Shown piece by piece: positions 27,901 through 42,900 of a DNA stretch of 64,000 bases. The notes below the pieces were generated by a model that saw nothing but the letters and a program-made list of their open reading frames with translations, did not search any database and was not told the origin of the DNA. The stretch is from assembly GCA_014706295.1 (NCBI GenBank), contig JACSVZ010000016.1, forward strand, positions 10,707,168 through 10,771,167, in the 5' to 3' direction. The translations under genes and the position numbers were made by a program. Source of the DNA: Lycocorax pyrrhopterus obiensis. Taxonomy: Eukaryota; Chordata; Aves; Passeriformes; Paradisaeidae. Positions within the stretch are counted from its first letter, which is position 1. The number at the start of each line of letters is the position of its first letter.

Positions 27901-30900
27901 CTGGAACAGTGCTCATGTGCTTATAAAAGCTTGATTTCCTTATTACATAAAAAAACATTAGAGGAATGAATGTACAATGAATAAATATGCAATGGGCATG
28001 AATAAAGATGCCTGGAAAAAGGCCTAAAATACAAAGTGTAGATTCTGCAGTATGATTTTACTTCTTAAAGTAATCTCTAGTTAGTAGCATAATTCATAGA
28101 TATGAAAGGAGGGTATCTTTCATGAACAAAGAACCAAAGAGGGGGCAGATTCTCATCTTAGTAAGTGGCAATCTATATTCAGTATCGTGGTCTAAATTTT
28201 TGCCAAAATTCTCATGGAATCATAGAAAATAGGACAAATGCTGCCTTCAGACACCATTTTCATTCCCCTTCTCCCTCCCTATTATGGGTAATTCAAAACA
28301 AAACTTTATGAAGATACAACTGTTAGTACTACTCAAGATGTATAGACAATACCATCCATTATGATTCTCAAAAAATTATCCTTTCACAGGAAAGAGTTGG
28401 ACTAGTAAGTTATTAAGAAACATTTCAGAACCATTTTCTCCAAAGCTGTCAGCCAGGCAACACAGAATTAATTACGCTAAATGTTATGGGTTTTCTTGCT
28501 AGCCTACAATGAAGTTTATCTAGCTTATGATTCTATGAAATATCCTTATGTAATGAGATCTGTAGCCAACATACAAACCGCCAAAATCAGATGGGGGAAT
28601 CAGAAAGAAAAACAGATGGGAATTCCCAGTGTTTAACACTGATGTAATGAGATATTCTCAGAAAAAATGTTTTCCACTTCTCACCTTTCCAAGAAAAGGA
28701 AGGGAATTTGTGACTAAATGGTTGTCTGGTTTCCAAAATCAATATGAACTATGGTATCCCCTCCTCAGGCTGCAGCCAGCCCGTGCTGCCAGACACTGCA
28801 CACTGCCGGGGAAAGATGTTTTCTGTCTCCACGAGAGGGCAGGTCTCACCCACACACAATTTCACCCTCATCCTCACCCTGGGGCCAGCAGCTTCCTTCT
28901 GCTGGAACTGCTGGGAGGGAGAACATTCTGCTGTGGGACCACCTGAGGGAAAGGCATGTTTCTCCTCAGGGAGATAAGAGGCACCTTATCATTCTAATTG
29001 AGCATTTCTCCTTGTATTATTGCTTTTTAATTATACTGATACATAAACCCTGTAGTATACTGAATTCATACATATATCTTCAAAAAGACTACATAAATAA
29101 TTTCTGTATTTTTGTTGAAGAACTTAGATTGAAAAAGAAGAATTTTTCATAAATAACTTCAGAGTAATGGATTCTAGTATAGTTGCTTCCTCTCTCTCTA
29201 GTAGTATTATGATTCTGCTGCTTTTATGCTCACAGCCAATGCCAAATGCAGCTCTTTGCATCTTTCGTGGTGTGCAACATTTCTGTGCACATATTCAGAA
29301 AGAAAGAAAAAATACCTACATTAACAACACTTCTCCAGCTATTGTGTCCTGAACAGGATTTAAAAAAAGCACAGTAGGCATTGCAGCCTCAAAAAAGGGC
29401 AACTTTTTTTTTCTAGGTCACTTGAAATTGGAAAAGCCTTCAGAAACAGCATCTTCACGAACTCAAGCAGAACTTGAAAATGAAGGTCCAATTCTGATGT
29501 GCTCTCTTCAGAGGCTGAGGAATGGACAGGGAACCTAAAAAAACCCTAAAATAGAGATGTCCCTATGTTACCCCTTTTCCCTCTACATGACCATCCCTTT
29601 GCTACTGGTCTTTACAAAAGCAGAAACAGATCTGTTGCCATTTTCCTCTTGATCCCCAAACTCTTCTTCCTCTTTCTTAAGCAACAGGAAGGCTGCCTTG
29701 AAGAGAGCAGGTTATTTTCCTGATGCTTTCTGGCATGGCCTTCAGTTACATGCTGAACTGCACTGTCTTTGCACATGGCTGTTAAAAACTGCAGAAGGAG
29801 AAAATGGGAAAGGGAGCACACAATCTGTGTCACACGGGCTCGTGAGGAGAAGACAGGGCCTTTCTCAAAGCCTTCAAGAGCCAAAGACACAGCAGAGTAA
29901 TCTCTCAAAGAATATCTGCACTATCGGGTTAACAAAAGAAAGAGGCAGAAGTTTACTCTTCAGAAATCAATAAAGAACAAAGCTGAAAGCTTTTTAGCCT
30001 TTTTAGACACTAACTCCTCAATAGTGATTCCCTGGGCTTATCCATACTTAACACTTCACCCAATCAGGGCAGCAGAATATAAAATCCCATCTTTGTGGGA
30101 AGGCCTAATGGGGTACAATGCAAAACAGCTCTATTTTGCAGGGAACAGCATCAGTCCACATATATGGCTGTTCACTAACAGAGTTGCATGTTATATAGTC
30201 AGGAAATAAATGTGTTCAGCAAAAGTCTGAGCTTATACAGCAACTAAAGAAGAGAAAGAGAGAAGAATGCTCCAGATGGCAGGAAGGTAGGAAGCCATCC
30301 TCACCAGCCATGGCCAGATTGCATGGAAGGTTGTCTTAATGTAGAAGTGGAAACAAGATGAGAAGCAATAACGGGCTCAGAGACAGTCAGGAACTGGAAT
30401 TAACCTAAAGTCACTTCTTCCAGAGCTCACATATCCTGCCTCTGTTACCAAATGTGGGAAGGGAAAGACAGAGAAAAGAAAAATTGCCACTGCTGCAGAC
30501 AAATGTTGCACTGGCCTCTGCAAAGGCACTAAAATAAACCTGTGCTCCTAGAACCATCTATTAAGCTGCATTAGCAGTAAAATCAAGGGAACATACTCTA
30601 TGGTACTACTTCTAAAGTTGCAGCCACTTTATATCCTGCAGCACTTTTTCTGAAACTCCTCTTTTCCTTTCTTTTTTTTCCAAATGTTCTATATATGCCA
30701 TATATATTTATATAGAGGGCAGGTGTTAATGTCTGTACATGTGCTTTGCAGTTTCAAAATCTATGTCTTTAAAAAACCCAAATCCAAAACTTTGCTGCAA
30801 TATCAAGCCATGCAATATCTAGCTACATTTCTCCACTTCGGAACAGACAAAATTAAAAATACTATATTAAATATTTCCATTTGAAATGTATAATAGTAGC

Positions 30901-33900
30901 TGTATTAAAACAATTGTGTATAAAGAATAAAAAGGTTTAAGAGGAGGAAGAAACTGCTTTGGGATCCAGGGGTCCCACTAGTTTCACCAACCAGGCTCTA
31001 GATGAGAAATCCAACAAATGAGCACAAGAACTTTTATTAGAATTAGTTCTTTAATATGGGGTAAGAAGTAAAACACGACACAAACTCTGAATCTAATGTC
31101 CAAACATTAAGTATTTCTTTGTTACCTGTAAAGGGCGAGGTGATAAATATTAATAATTGGAGTGTGTAAGCATATAAATAAAGATTTAAGGTAAGGTTTT
31201 GTGTGCAATTGAAAAATCAGACGCACAATACAAAGTAGGTATGGTTGCATAGGTTTGGGAGTTCCACAGAGCCCCTCAGCAGACATGTGAAGTATGTTCA
31301 ACTTTGAAATAACTTATACTCTTTTCCTTCCATTCTGGAAACAGGAATATTGAAAAGTATTAGACTGCTTTCCAAGTTAGCTTATACAAATTAGCTTTTC
31401 TGTACAAGCTATTAGATGAAAGGCCACAATGAAAGCCAACATACACAAAAAAATTAGTAGTAAATGTCTGGTTGTTCATGTTCTGCAAATTATGCAGCTA
31501 TGCAAGTATAACTACTATCATTTATCATTCTTCAAAACTGCACACTGGCCAAAAAACCATGGAAGCCAAGCTGCCAACCAAGCAAGGAGACTTGCACAGA
31601 CTTTGGGCTAATTGGAATTATTTAAAATTCCTCTCTTGTTTAATTTTTGAGGCAGAAGTAACAAAGATGAAAATCTAACCGACACTGTAAAACAGTGCAT
31701 AAAGGAAGGACAGTATTCAGGTCATACATATAAGCAAAACTCTTAGGCACTTTGTTTCTCTATTACAAAATTATATCCTCTGTAAAATACTTAAAAAAAA
31801 AAAATAGTGCATCCTAGAGCTGAACACTGAACACAAAAATTAAGTGACAGATTCCAAAGTTTTTAAAATTGTGTTTCAGACTTGCCAGATAGTCAATATA
31901 GAAGAGAATTCCAAAATGTCATTTAACAACCTTTCCATTAATATATCTAAACACATAATGTGTAAGAATTCACGGATATGTCTGAAAGCCTCCTGTACAA
32001 AGAACACAGTGGTCTAGGAGCTGGCACACTGATGCTGAGAGCCTGCAAGCGAGAAAGCCTCAGGGTCACAAGGCAGAGACCATTTCTTTCCTGGTAATAT
32101 CTTTATTATTAACCCTTGCTAATGCTACTAAACTGTACACAAATTTTATTCATTCACTTTACAAGCAATGTAACAGACACTGTCAAGGTCTCTTCAAGCA
32201 AAACTGTAAATAGAATCTAGCTTCTTAATACCCCAGAGACATAACCCATCCGCCCTAGCAAACTGCTTTTTGATAGAGATACCAAAAATGGATTAGGCTA
32301 TGATTTGTAGTCATTACTTTAGTTTGGGGTTTTTTAGGAATTGCAACCTAGGAATCTTCAAGTTTAATTGCTTTTATCTGCCTTACACTCAATAATTACC
32401 CAAACCAAGGGCAAAGTGTATCTTACGGTGCCTCCTACATGCTGATCTACACAGAAGTTGACTGCCATTTATCTAATATCCCTTTAACTCATGAGGAAAA
32501 TATCTGAATTGATTCAAATTCTGCTGGTATTACTTAATATAAGCCCATGATGGTATTTTTGTAACAATGAAAAGGCATAAAAGAAGGAAAATAATTATTC
32601 TGTCTATTCCTATCTTGCTACCACTTAGGTGCAGTTCTTAAATGACCTTCCAAAATAAGTTACCCTAGTTTTTAAACTATTGACAGATAAATGACAAGCT
32701 CACTTAATTTGGCCTCCAGTTCCACCTCTATGTGAAGCAAGTAATGTTATTTTTAAAAGTGAAGTTTACAGCAGCCTACAAAACGTTTGGAAAAAAGAAA
32801 GCTTTTTTAATGTCATTTTGGAGCAACACAAAAGAGTTCAACTAAATAAGTGCCATATATGGTTCTGGATGCAACCTCTAAGGCTTCTCATCTCTAACTT
32901 TTAAAAGCATAAATATGGTGCAAACAAAAATAAGTTTCCATAATACGAGAGGCCTAAAACTACTTTTAAGTCCTGAGAGAGATAGAATAATTTTGAAAAA
33001 ATCAAACCATGGAATTCTAATCAGGTTTAAGTGACAAAGTTCTGAAAAAAGCTTTTATTTGACCAAGAATATTTGCCTAGCTTTTCTTTGTTTGAACCAC
33101 AGGCAAAGAACATGCTGAAGAAGATTAAAACTTCCCTGGTATTCTTGGAAAGAGAAATGTCTAGTTTTTCCTACTATTAATGACAAGTGCTGTCAACAAA
33201 CGTATAATGAGGTAACAGTACTATGGTATTGTCTGCATTTCACTTTCATATTTTTCTCCTTTATAAAAGAGTATGTAATTTAACTATAAATCTGTCAACC
33301 TCAACAACAAATTTCCATTAGCTTCTGGTAATTTGTGAGTACCTCCCAAAAAACTGTTGACGGTCCCTTCCATGTCTCTAAAAAGCAGAGAAATTCTGAC
33401 ACCAACTAAAAATGCTGAATTAGTAGATTTCATTACAAAATCCCCGTATTTGTAAATACCCACAAATAGATTGGTAGGATAATTGCACATCCTGTGAAGT
33501 GGGATGGAGGAAATGAAGAATTGTGACTGGTTTCTCACAAAACAAGGAAAAGCAGCAGAGAGAAGGAAAGGAATGTAGAGCAATGTGAATGTCACAGCAG
33601 AGCTACTATCAAATATCACTCCTTATTTTATCCCTTGTACACTGGAAATTTGTTTTAACCTTAATTTCTTCAGTTTTCAAGTTTATAGCTTTATAGGAAC
33701 AGACTTTTTAAAAAAAAAGGTGCCAAAATTATTCAAGTGAAAACAAAGATTGGTGCTCACTCTGTAAGTGCTTAAGCAGCAGTGGATATATAGCACTGGT
33801 TATCAGACATTCTAACTGCTACCTCCCCTATTAATTATCATTGCTAAAATGGATAAAGGGAGCTATAAGCACCCCAATATTCTGTTATATCGGTACAATG

Positions 33901-36900
33901 ATGAAAAAAATCTGGAGCTAAGCCAATTGCTACCCAGACCCCAGGACTGTCAGGCCGTGCTGTCAAACAGTTCCCAGCTGAGTCTCCTCACCGGACTCAC
34001 CTGAGCAGCACCACTGGATCTTCTCTAGAGAGACAATTTATGTAAACATGGATGGCAGAACTAAAACTCTTTGGAGTAACCAATATTTTTCCTTCTCTAC
34101 CTCTGTTCAGCCACCTTGTCTGTTTTTCTCCTTTCCTAATGATCAGCGTTACATTTTCCATTCTCTCTACCAAATTTGGTAATTCCAACAGTGCTGATGC
34201 CTCGCCTTAAAAAGATTTATCCTGCAGACTACAGTTTTGTAATACAGCTGTAGAGTTCTGTCAACCCATATGGATCTCAGTGGGTATTTCAGTGCTCACT
34301 CTGCAATTTCTGGTTTTCCAAGTGCAATGTGTAGATTCCTATCATTACTCTAAACAGCTAGAACATCTGCTCAATGTGTTTTATAGACTGAAAAGAAGGA
34401 AAGGAAGTAATTTTAAGCTATATATGGAACCCACATATAAAAATATTAGAAGATTTACAGAACATGTAACTGTTGGTACAAACCAGGGATACAGAGGCAT
34501 CTGTAGCTGGTTCCAACGCTGCGACAAATGCCATGAGCACATGGATTCAGAGCACAGAAGTCAATCAGCTGAGCACATGTAGGTCCTGTAAATCCAGGAC
34601 TACAGCTGCAGGAGAAGGCAAGTCTGTCTGCATAACAGGTTCCATTGTTCTGACAAGGAGATGATGCACAAGGGTCTATTTTGTCCTCGCAAGTGGTTCC
34701 TAAAAACCCTAAAAGAAATAAATGGGTTTGATAAGTAAGCATTCTGATACGCATACAATTTTAATAACTAAACCACATTAAAAGTAAGCCGTTGAGAGAT
34801 CTATATTCCTTTCTTCTCTAATTCTATGAATATTATAAAAATACAGGCTTCTTATATAATAAACTCTAGTTTTGCCCATTAACATTCTATGAAAAGAGAT
34901 GCTTCAGCTAAAATCATACTATAAATGATTAAGGCAGTGAATTGCAAAAATATTTCCTGAAACCGGCAGTGTTTATCTGCTGAGTGAATCTGGCTTGAAA
35001 AGCAGAAGAGATTTTCTAAAGATCAGGAGCTGGCTAGCCTAGAAAAAAAGAAAAAAGCCAAAACTGACCTATTTTTCCTAACTGTTAACGTGTATGTTAA
35101 GTGTAACAACCTCTTAAACAGAACATGAGTTTATTGAGTTTCAATAATTTAAAGAATATCTTTTACAAGAACAGACTTCTCATTAGCAGGAGAGACAATG
35201 ATTTATTGAAGCAACACCATGCCAAAAATAGACATAATGAAAAGGATATTCTTGCAAGGGAACTTTTAATCAGATGTAGGGAAGAATAATGTTTTAATAA
35301 ATTGCGGTAACTAACCACAGCTTATATCTATACATACACATACATCATGTATGTACTAACACAATGCATGGTTACTGTACCCTAAAGAAAGTCAGAAAAG
35401 CATATTCCAATTCTAGAACCCTTCCACATAAAAGAGCAAACTGTCCTTTCCGTTCAATTTTTTTTTTTTAGTAAGTATTTGGTCCATTTGTACAGATCAT
35501 CACTTTTCAGGCTTAAAATTCCCCGGAATATCTTACATTGTACAAAAGCTCTTAACATTACAGTAGAATATTAAACAAAGGTGAGTAACCCACACAGAGC
35601 ATACTACAGAGTTCTACTCACAGAATTAACAGAACTTATATTAATGGAACTAAGAAAAGTTGGGGAGGCCACAATTGCTCTGTGAGTTCCAGACAAAGTA
35701 GGATTTTTTTGGTCACAATTGGCAGCAGGATTTTAGGGGCATCTTCAAAATATTAGGTGCTGGACAAATGACTTCCAAAGTCACATTTCCATCAGATGTC
35801 CATTAAGTCTTACATCAGAGGTATGGAATGAAAAACATGGAAAAAACAATCCAATTTACTTAAAAAAAAAAAAGTAACTAGAAAGAAGAAAAGAAATAAC
35901 CTACAGATTGGACTCTTAAGTTTTGTCATATAAACTCTGCAACAGACCAGGAGAGAAAATCAGGTCTGGCAGGGCACAGATGAAGAACAGACAAGACCCT
36001 TCTGTCCTCTCCATTTTGCTATCCTATGGCTCCAACCGCTTCATGGGCTTTGTCAGGACCACCTGCTCACCAAAGTTGAACAGAGAGAGCCTAAAAACAA
36101 ATACTGTGGAACCCTATACCAGAGGTCCCTCCTGTAGATGATAACTAACCATCAGAAACTGCAAAGAATAGAAACCCCAAGATCAAGAATGTAATTCCAG
36201 CAATGGTTCAGACAAATTAAGAAAGTGTGTACTGTTATAACAAAATCTTGGTCAGAGTTAAAAGAATCTGCAAGGACTTTTAACTATTACCAGAAGGAGT
36301 AAAGACGGATGAGCCAATGAGTCCAGTGAAATCTCTCAAGTAACTCTGAAATTAGATTAGAAAGGATCAAGGAGATCTGAGGTCACACAATGACACTAAT
36401 GCATTACAACCTTTGCAATAATGTACCCTCCAAAGAGGAGGTTACTGGCAGATGGCTAATGTTTCAAGTGACAAAGCACTTCAAGAACATATGCAGGTTT
36501 AAAATACACCAAAACATGTTGCCCTTGTGCTATCTTTGACTGCACTGTGAAATGTGTTTAGGTGATTCTGGAAGTTCAAATCTCAAGCATGAGTCAAATA
36601 TCTGAGAATACTCAAAGTAGAAAACATGGAAATCTATTATTCTGGCATTTCTGAATGTACATTTAAATCCGTATCAGTATCATTGTTGAAAACAAATAAT
36701 GCAAGTAATAACTTTAAAAATCAAATTCAGAGGTGTATTGGCTGAAAACAGAATCAAATTCTGGAGAAAAAAAAATCAGCATTGTTTATCTGCAGACAAA
36801 TATCCCCTGAACTGCTCTTCAACAGAGCTAACACAGACCCAAACCTGCATCTACGTCACTGCTGGTATAAAGGGACATGACTGAAATGCAAAGACTACTG

Positions 36901-39900
36901 GTAATTTGAAAAATCTGAACACAAAATTTACCAAGGAATAACACAGAAGGTAAAGGGGAAAGGCAATAGTAGAAAGTATTTATATTGGTAAAAAACCACC
37001 ATACAATGTTTGTGTTTACATGAATCAGGTCATTTGGCTAGTTGTCAAGAAGAGTAACAATCTTAAGTTAGGTGATATGTTTTATAAATTGCTACAGACC
37101 TCCAGGGCAGTGATAGAAACTAGATCAGAAATATGTTTTCAGAGACAGAAAACCTCTGGATAGAAACCAGATTTCTCATCATGGTGGGATTTTAGTTACT
37201 TGGCTACTGAAAGCAAAAGAGCCATGTGCAAGTGAAGGAAGTTAAACATTTTCTGAAGACACCGCAGAACTGCCTTTTATACATCCTGTACAACAACTAA
37301 TTTGTCTGAATGTTACATGAGACCCAATTCCAAGAATTACAAGTATGTGAAAAATTAAGTCTGTGAATTGCTAGGGCTCAGGATTACAAAACCTTTAACT
37401 TTGAAATACAGGACTGAGTACTAAAAGAAATACAAGCAATTTATTATTTTCCCTATAGAAATTTGTCTTGTGAGGAAGTATTTCATCAGGATTCTGTAAA
37501 GAGAAAATGTTACTAATCAGAAGGACCAAGAAATCATTAAAACGCTGCAAGATTTTGATTGAAACTCACCCTAGCTAAGTCTTTATGGATAAAGATGAAT
37601 AGAGGCTAAACCCATTCAAGCATTAAGGAGAAGTCTATTTAAAATAAGAGCAATTTGGGAAGGTGCCAGGTAGAAATATTAGATTAGTGGAAAGTACCAG
37701 AAACTAAACAGCCATGAAAAACTTTAATTAACAACAAAATGTTCTTCAGGTAAATTAAACTCTCTTATGGTAATACGAAGAATTCTGCATTCTGATCACC
37801 AGTAACCTTGGGAAATCTTCCCCATGCAACAGCTGTGTGACCCAGTTTCCTGGAGTCAAGATCGTAAATAGGTTTATTCTATGTAAGCCTAAAGAAGTTA
37901 CAGTGACATCTGCAAGATATACTAGAGAAAAAGGCTTTTACATGAACAACAAAGGAGAGAAAAGAGTGAAAACCTTGAAACTTAAACTATTCTAAATCTC
38001 GGCAAGTAACTTCTGTTCTCCCAGTCAATTAGGATTCATGGCGACAATGTGCATTTTCTAGCTGCGACTGCAAATCAACACATGAATCTCAACTTAGCAT
38101 TTTCTATAGCTGTCAAACTCTATTTTCTAAACCACAGAAATCATAATATGAGCATTCATAAATTTATTGCTTTCCAGTATTTTCAGAAATACTTGCAGAT
38201 ATGTTAGGACACTGTTGCACTGTGTGTCGCCAGCAGTAATTACCTGCAGCTACTCAAATCAAACTGTCAACAGTAAAATAAAATCAATCCTAAAACATGA
38301 ATTTCAAGAAATCTATATGTTAAACTCTTTATCATAGCATTGTTTTCTCTCTGTCTTCTTCTGTTCTAGAGGATAGCTATGACATCCATTATTGCTGATG
38401 ACCACTTTTCAAAAATATATTAACCCGAATGCAAATATTTCTGCCCCTTCTGTCCAAGCTGGTGACCTCCACATAGAGCAAGTAGGAACAGCCCAAGAAC
38501 CCAGGCCAGTTTTATGGGGTTGGCCAGCTGAATGCAAGCTACTTTTATCAAAGATTAATTTTTTCCTATAACACTGAAGGCAGTTCATCTGTACTTATCA
38601 TCAGGACATTAAACTTGCATGGAACAGAACTTCAGAAACATCTTGCAACAGAAGTTTATTTCTTTATTAGAACTGATCTGCACTTTGCTCATTACCATCT
38701 GGCTTTGTTCTAAACCATAGTCCACTACTAAATTATTTTAATATTATCTTACGAGCAAAATGAACAAAGGGTCTCAAAATCTTTAAAATATGTAAAACAA
38801 ATATATACACAAGTACCAAGTCTTTCATTCTATCTAATTTTTAAAAATTTGTGTCTGGAAGGAACACATTTCCTCACCACACAGTCAGGCAATTTCCATA
38901 CTGTTGGGTTTTTTATTTTGACTTTTAACAAAGAATTTTGTGAATTTGATAACTATGTAAGTAAGGATAACTAGCTTCAACATGTCTGAACTTATGTTCA
39001 TTTATTTAATAATATCTGTTTATTAATTTAATGTAATGACATTTATTTATTCCAACCAGGATTTTTTTATGTTTCCAATTATTATTTGTATATTTAGTTC
39101 CACTTCAGGATATTTTGGAAATACACATAACATCTCAGAAGCTTAAAGAAAATGGAGTAACCAAATTTGTAAACTGATGAGCAGTACTCCAATCAGCTCA
39201 AATAAAATGTATTAATGCTACTGTCAATACAATTGTCTGTTACACACCACAATAAGTGGAAGAAAATGAGAGGAGATATTGAAGAGTGATAAGGATGGAA
39301 CGATTCTGAATAGAAATGTCAAATATTCATTTTAGAGTTGACATGTTTACTATGTACAGGGTTTTAGAATGTCTAGAAGTTCCTTTGCACAATCATTTGA
39401 AGGTACTATTTACTAAATGTATGTTTATTGACCTAAAATTAATACAACAATCAAAGATCCCTACCCCATTGTAAGCAAGTACAAGATCCAAACATTATTT
39501 TCACAATAACAATGTCAAAATTTGAAACAAATGCTTTGGTCTTTAGTATTGCTTAAGCTTCTTCACTACAAATTCAAGTATAAAATCCAATTTTCTCTTT
39601 AGGACAGGTGATTCAACAACTTCAGATAAGAGTTTATTTTCTGACGTATTCTGGATATTAAAACCTACAGTGTACCCCACAGAAAACGGAATCTGTAACC
39701 AAATGAAATTTTCTTTACTGAAGGACTCTTAACACAGTAAAACTGTCTAAAGAATCATCATGAATTGTTCACATGTGAGATAGGCTGCTTTTCCAGTGCC
39801 TCAGATCAGGCCTTCTGTCAGTTTTCACATGCTTTTTCATGAACCAGGGATCTCATTTGCAAAAGAAATGCACAATCTCAAGATAATTCTTATTGTTTCT

Positions 39901-42900
39901 ATCTCATTCCTTTATCTGCCATCTTTTTCTTTTCCCTTTGTGATACCTGCCATATTTTCTTATCCTTTTCTGCAAGCCACATTGTATCTGCAGTCTGTAG
40001 TTCCTACACAAACATAAGCTCCTTGGCTACCTTTCCCCACTGTGCTGAATTAGCATTACAGAAAGAAAAGCTTTTTCTCAACAAGCGATTACTATTAAGC
40101 ACAGCAGAATAGCAGCAGAGCAAGAGACCTCACTTAAATTAGAAAATTGGGGGTTGGTAGGCAAATTTGCAGGTTACTGCATGTGCAATTTTCAATTAAC
40201 TATTCTTTGTTGTATTTACAAATTACTGAATCTCTTCAAAACCCAAACAAAAGCTCTAAAATTATGCCTCTGTGAGAGGATAACACCTCAAAAGATGTAA
40301 GAATGATCAAGGGACAGTCATCAGTAAACTTAGACAATACATTTTGTTAAATCAACTCTTTCTTTCCTTCCATGAAATACCTGAATTCTTCAGCTCATTA
40401 GCATTAGACCTTCCAGAATAAAATGAAAAAGCAACACCATGTTACTTAACAAGGCCCTGAGGCTACTCCAGAGCAATAGACAGGCCCCTGCAGAGAGGCA
40501 GTGCCACTTCTGTGCCAACACTCACCCTCATCACAGGGACAGCCAAGTTGTGTAACTTCATGGGAAACACTCACTCTTTGAACCACCAGCAACTATTAGA
40601 GAGAAACTTTGAGACTGCTCTTGAGTTATCACAGGCCGACACAAGAAGAGAAACCATGCACACAAGGTGTCACTTGTTCCTGTGAACCTAAGAATGATCT
40701 TCTCAGGTCCAAGGAGCTAATATAAAACTACTCTTTCTAAGAGAAATAATCCTCACCAGTCCAGAAAGTGATTTCTGAAACATTCTATCCCCTCCAAAGG
40801 CTTTCTCTACATTGGAAATAATGCAGGTCAATGTACAACACCTGATTTTAACAGGAGTTATAAGTGTATTTCAATAAAACTCTTTTTCCTTAGTTGCCCT
40901 AGCACTTTTGAAAACATCTATACCATGTGAGCATGTCAGACACATAAATGAGCAAGCAGAGCAGCAGCTTTTTCCCCAATTCCATCTTTGCTCTACAACA
41001 CAGCTGTTCTTGGAAACATGGAAATAATACTGGAGACTAGAATTGGTAACTCTGCACAGAAAGTTTCAAAAAAATGACCCAAAAAGCGTGTTTGTTTATC
41101 AACAAAGCCTAGGAGCAGAAAGGTTCTTCATGAAGTTGCTAAAAAACTGTTTTGGTTTTTTCTTTCCTATGGAAGGGTCAAAAATCACATTGTGTCTTAA
41201 AGGCAAGTCCAGAAACCACAGAAAACCTCAAGACTCCAAGCAGAAAAGGGGCACAAGCTTGTAGCACATAATAAAAACAGAAGTGCCAACAAACAAAAAG
41301 ACCAGGATACTAAGAAAATTATACCAATGTGCCAAGAAGGAAAAAGAGCAATGCATACAGCCTAAACACTAAGACAGTACAACGGTGCCAAAATAAGCCT
41401 ACTTAAAGCAGAGCACAAAACAGAAACCATTGGAAACTTATCAAACACAAATATAGATCAATGGAAAAGAAAGGAGCAGAAGGTAAATATTAAAAGAACA
41501 AAGCAGGCAACAAGACTGAGGAATCAAGTAGCTTAACACAGAGATATCCAAACATGAGCAAACAGAGAAGAGGCACCAGTGACTTGTTTCTCCTGCAGCA
41601 CAAAGCTGCTGCCGGTGGGAATTCCGCACAGCAAGCAGTGGCACAGCAGGAACCTCTCCATCAGTCTACTTGGGGAGAGGGCTCCAGAGGGAGGCGGAGG
41701 GGAGGTTTCCCTCTCCTGCGCTCCCCACGGCACAGGGGCACAGCGTGGGGCCCTGGCACAGGCAGCAGGTGCATTTTGCAGGAGCAGCGCTGCTGCTGGC
41801 GGCCGCGCCAGGGCCGTGGGCCAGGCCGAGCTGGCAGCCAGCCCCACTCCCCTCACAGCTAATTGCCACTGGCACGGGACCCCCGAGCCGGAGAGCAGCC
41901 CCAGCCTCGCACAGCGCCCAAGGCAGGGTGGCATTAGCAGGGCACCGGGAGCTGCTGCTGGCACCACAGCACAGCCACAACGCCCGGCACAGCCCGGCAG
42001 AGCCCTCCAGGGCTGTCCTGTGGGCAGCGTCACCAGGGCAGCAGGAGAGAAGCTGAGGTATGATCAGCATATTCATTAACAGGGCATCAGGAGACGGCAA
42101 TTAAAGAGCCACACACAGAAACAAATATGGCAGATACAAAATAACGGAATATCCCAGCAGCTGCTTTTCCCAACATTACTGGAAAGATCATTTCCTGCAC
42201 AGCATCCTTAAAGATTATTGAACAGATTTCCTAAGAAAATCGCAAGTAAATTATGGACCAAGTCTAACATCTAATATTTTTCTCCTGAATTTCACTACTA
42301 TTTATAAGGGAAACTATTTCCAAAATTTTTTCACATGCAGGATCTGCACGCTTGTCAATATGTCAGTACCTGTGTTTCAACACAGCAGTGAAGTGTTAAA
42401 GCGTAGCACTCTAGAAAAGCAAGGAATCAGCCTGAAGATACTACAAATAATCTTCATTATTAAGCAAGTAGATATTACCAGAGCAGTTATCAAAGACTTG
42501 CAACCTTAGAGCAAGCATTAAGGTGCTGGCAGAACAAAACCAACGTCCACAGATCAAGGAAGGACAGAAGTATAATTAGCTCAAAGTTCTAAATAACTAA
42601 TAGGAGGCTTCATAATTGAAAGCTTCCACTCATGATCATGCGCAATTTAGGGATCTGTCATTGCAGTCAGCACAGTGTTATGAAAGCACACTCTGGCATT
42701 GGGGTGTCCTTGTTTCACATTTACAAGGTTTACCAGTGAGAATCAGTGAGAAGTTTTCATGTCAAGAAAGGAATATGACCAAAGGTAAAGGAGAATTAAT
42801 TAAAACTTTGGGGGATTGAAATAATTCCTTTAGTTATTACTTTTACACACATTTTAGCCAGCCAGCCCATATGCAGAAATGTGCAAATACTACAAGGGAG

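Noticed and set aside
28205..28250. GGAATCATAGAAAATAGG as a reverse-oriented CR1 end
   Set aside because: The match is too short and the expected adjoining CR1 sequence is absent.
41533..42100. Frames of 166, 166 and 144 codons on opposite strands
   Set aside because: They are mutually overlapping, Ala/Pro/Gly-rich, lack any domain, and have no upstream exon to join in phase.
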